The notes beneath the pieces were generated by a model that saw only the letters and a program-made list of their open reading frames with translations, ran no database searches and was not told where the DNA came from. A program made the position numbers and the translations under genes. DNA of 64,000 bases from Colius striatus (taxonomy: Eukaryota > Chordata > Aves > Coliiformes > Coliidae): NCBI RefSeq assembly GCF_028858725.1, contig NC_084773.1, positions 22,390,850-22,454,849 on the forward strand. Direction: 5' to 3'. Of the stretch, positions 61,168-64,000 are shown one piece after another (the first letter of the stretch is position 1; the number at the start of each line of letters is the position of its first letter).

Positions 61168-64000
61168 CTAGATGAAGAGAAAGCCAAGGTCAATAATTTG
61201 CAATATGGCTTGCAGGCCTGCCCATTCTCCTTGGGGACGATACCCAGAACAAGCAGTAACTTGATGAAGTGCTAGGACTATTACTGAAGACAGTCCTGAG
61301 CCACACAGCTTAGATCAAGACCTGCATTTCCACAAAACTCTGGGGAGTCTGCATCCAGGCCTTTCATTTCTTCCCATTTTTGACTATTGCTAATGGCTAA
61401 GCAAGTAGATAATCAGAGGTAGGGCTGGGATTCACAGACTTCCATTTTCTGGACAAAATGGAAGTGGAAGTGAGGAGAGGTGCCACAGTCTGGAGAAAGG
61501 ATTCAGGAAGAAATGGTTTCAGTATTTGCCAGGAAGACTAACCTAGACATCTAACAGCTTTGCTGAGTCTATGGGTTGCAGCAGAGACCATGAAGGGCAA
61601 AAGTGCAAAACTTGTTTTAGTTTAATGAGGAAAAATATCTGTTCCTTAACATTTATGAGACCTAATATTTCTATAGGTCTCATAACTCCTTGCAGAATGT
61701 GCATTTTTCACACAATAAACACGGTCAGATTTTCTCTGATGTTTGCCTAACAATCATAGATGTTACTGCAGCCTTTTACCTTTGTGCCAACAAACACGAT
61801 AAATGAAACAGTAGAAGTGGACCTTGTAGGTCTTTGCTGGCCTCTCTTTTCCTCACTACTAGAGGGAATAGGAGTGTCAGTAGACCTTAACATTGACAAA
61901 ATTGTGCTTATGCATCCTCTGCTTTACTTGAATGAGCAGGTCATGTTCTCTTGTCTTTCCCAGGCCTTTCACATCACTACTAATAAGCATAATTTCAGCC
62001 AGCCGCTTGAGTAGTGTACTGGGATGCTATGAACAAAGATGTTGCAAGGCAATGTAAAACCAAGGCATAGGTAATACTGTGTAATGACAGAGACAAGGCA
62101 TCTTAAATGCAGACATTACCAAGAAATTAAAAAGTAGATAGAAACCAGCTTCACTTGAATTCCTCTGTGACAAAGCCATTTAAAAGCCAATTGGATGGTA
62201 ATAATATGATATTTTGGAAGGAAAACTGGGATAAAGAGAGATGTAGGCAGAAGGGAGGAAACTAAGAATGATTTGGCAATAAAGTAACATATCTTGTATG
62301 ACCAGAATTGTTGGGGTCTTGGTAGTATTGCCTGACCACCTAAAACTGCTGGTGTACAATTTTCACTAATTTCCTTGCCTGAAAGTAAAAAGGGAAAGTG
62401 AAGCCTTATAGATGTTTACTTAAAAGGTCTTAGTTCGGCTTTCTTACAGAGTAGGAACAATGGTTAAAGAAAAATGACATGGAATTAGTACTCATGGGAT
62501 TAAATCCTTATCACCTTGTATTTAACAGCAAATCTGCTGTTGCTTTTGTTAAGGTCATGAGTTCACTCATGCACACTAGATCATTAAGTAGCTGTCTGAT
62601 TTCACAGCAAATCAAGCTTATGTGCATTAACTGCCCATCTTTAAAATGCAGATTCCCATTAATGTAAGGCAAAATATACTGAAGAGTGATTGTCCCCAAA
62701 ACTTTTAGTTTAAAATTTACTACTTTTAAAAATGGAATTGAGTTTACTGAGTAGGATCAACCAGTGTTTTTGTAGAAAATGCTGATACATTTTATTCCAA
62801 TATTTTAACAAAATTGGCCACTCTACTATGTATTTCACTGTCTCTCATAAGTCTTAACTCACGTGATGTTTAAAGCTCTTCTAATATAACACTTCTCAGC
62901 TAAGGATATGAAAGCATACTAACAAGTCCGAATAAGAGCCTCACATTCTCTTCCTTGTCTTGTCTCAAGTACAGTATTTACATTTTTGCAACATAACAAT
63001 AGGATTTCCTTAGAACAAAATGACAAATTGCTTGTCACAGAATTTTTATGTGATTTACTCCATAAATTACTCTCCATGCTAACATTAATTCAATCAGCAC
63101 GGTACTCTACTGACTACATACATGGTTTAGCCAGGCCTATGTATAACGAGAAAATTTATCACATACTACTGCACACAGAGTATCTAGGAGGCTAAGGCTG
63201 AAAAAAACTGAGCAAATGTAAACCTTTCTGTGAAAAGCAAATGAAAAGCTGTTTTCACTTGGGAGTCCTAGCAGCAACTAGGACTCCAGCAGCAAGCAAG
63301 GTGGGAAAAAGGTAAAAAGTCAGGCAGACTTCATTGCTAACATTAATAGAACACTAGTGAAATCTCCTATTTGTCTGGTTATTCTGCTGTCTCCTGAATG
63401 TTCCAAGTATTACACATGTAAACAGGATTTTCTCTGCCACTCATCAGTGCCAGTACTTAAGGCTTGTTTCAAACCACAAGAAAAGGTAACTGGTTATGGG
63501 CCCTAAGCCCAAGGAAATGAACTCCTGAGAGATGTGCCACTGGCTTTCTTGAACAGCAAACCCCATTTATTTTATTTATTTTAAAAGTTATATATTTCTT
63601 TTAAAAGAAGATAATTTTTTTATTACTGTGATACTGTGACACCTCAGGGCATACCATTGTCATGACAGCTATGGTTAGTATCTCAACATTTTATTAAACA
63701 TTAATGACGATTTTGCTTTATAATTGCACATTGGAGGTTTTCTAAATCTCCTTCTGTTTTTCTGCTCCACGGTGTATAGCTAGATAGGTTATGACTCTAA
63801 GGCCCCACTAGCCACTAAAATTCTGACAAGGAAATTACCACAAATATTTCAAAGCTTGCTAAGTGAGGCACATATATTCCTCAAGAAACAGAGAGTTTGC
63901 ATTCCTTTGCCACATCTACTCATGGAGACTTGAGTGGTGGCTATATGAATGGTATGGATAGAACTAGCATCGATATCAGTGGTTTCATGCATCGTACAGC
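61168..64000. other. FGD5: FGD5 intron (part), no exon recognised
   Basis: Unique AT-rich sequence. I looked on the minus strand for the preceding PH1/RhoGEF exon and did not find it; it presumably lies past the window edge. Short open frames here are not convincing. Confidence 0.5.

Overview
The window is animal nuclear DNA, almost certainly from a bird. It has short exons with GT–AG introns, CpG-island promoters, and many CR1 LINE pieces of the avian/reptilian type ending in the usual CATAGAATCATAGAATGG-like tail. It also carries a GC-rich interspersed repeat that I recognise from avian genomes. I found no bacterial, phage, CRISPR or plasmid-like features. Most open frames over 60 codons here are chance frames in introns and UTRs. 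The real genes were read by joining exons by hand at splice sites, checking reading phase at every junction.

Three protein-coding genes are present, all on the minus strand, so each gene starts at its higher coordinate. (1) MRPS25 (mitochondrial ribosomal protein mS25) is complete: four coding exons, 2048–3289, 172 aa, with its CpG island just above it. (2) NR2C2 (testicular receptor 4, TR4) is complete for coding sequence: 14 coding exons between 10151 and 39698, 629 aa. It has a probable long 3' UTR reaching to about 4.3 kb and a CpG-island promoter at about 41.3–42.9 kb. (3) FGD5 is present only as its last nine coding exons, 50035–61167: the end of PH1, the FYVE finger, PH2 and the stop. 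The 5' part lies beyond position 64000.

Layout: 1–1150, probable 3' end of an unidentified plus-strand gene (strong poly(A) site only). 1.87–3.7 kb, MRPS25 with a 45-bp GC-rich minisatellite in its promoter/5' region. 4.3–10.15 kb, probable NR2C2 3' UTR. 10.15–39.7 kb, NR2C2 exons and introns containing CR1 pieces and a possible old LTR. 41.3–42.9 kb, CpG island. 43–48.8 kb, intergenic, with a decayed avian repeat at 44.87–45.47 kb. 48.8–64 kb, FGD5 3' UTR, exons and introns, with a CR1-in-CR1 nest, a local duplication with filler sequence at the edge of one exon, and a pure (CCTTC)n tract of about 194 bp.

The genes share no pathway. They are chromosomal neighbours (FGD5–NR2C2–MRPS25, as on human 3p25). 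Points of interest are the MRPS25 orientation (head-to-tail with NR2C2 here, tail-to-tail in human as I recall), a GC–AG intron in NR2C2, an N-terminal coding extension of NR2C2, the minisatellite that keeps the MRPS25 frame open upstream of its ATG, and the templated-looking duplication in FGD5. I found no wholly new biological system and do not claim one.
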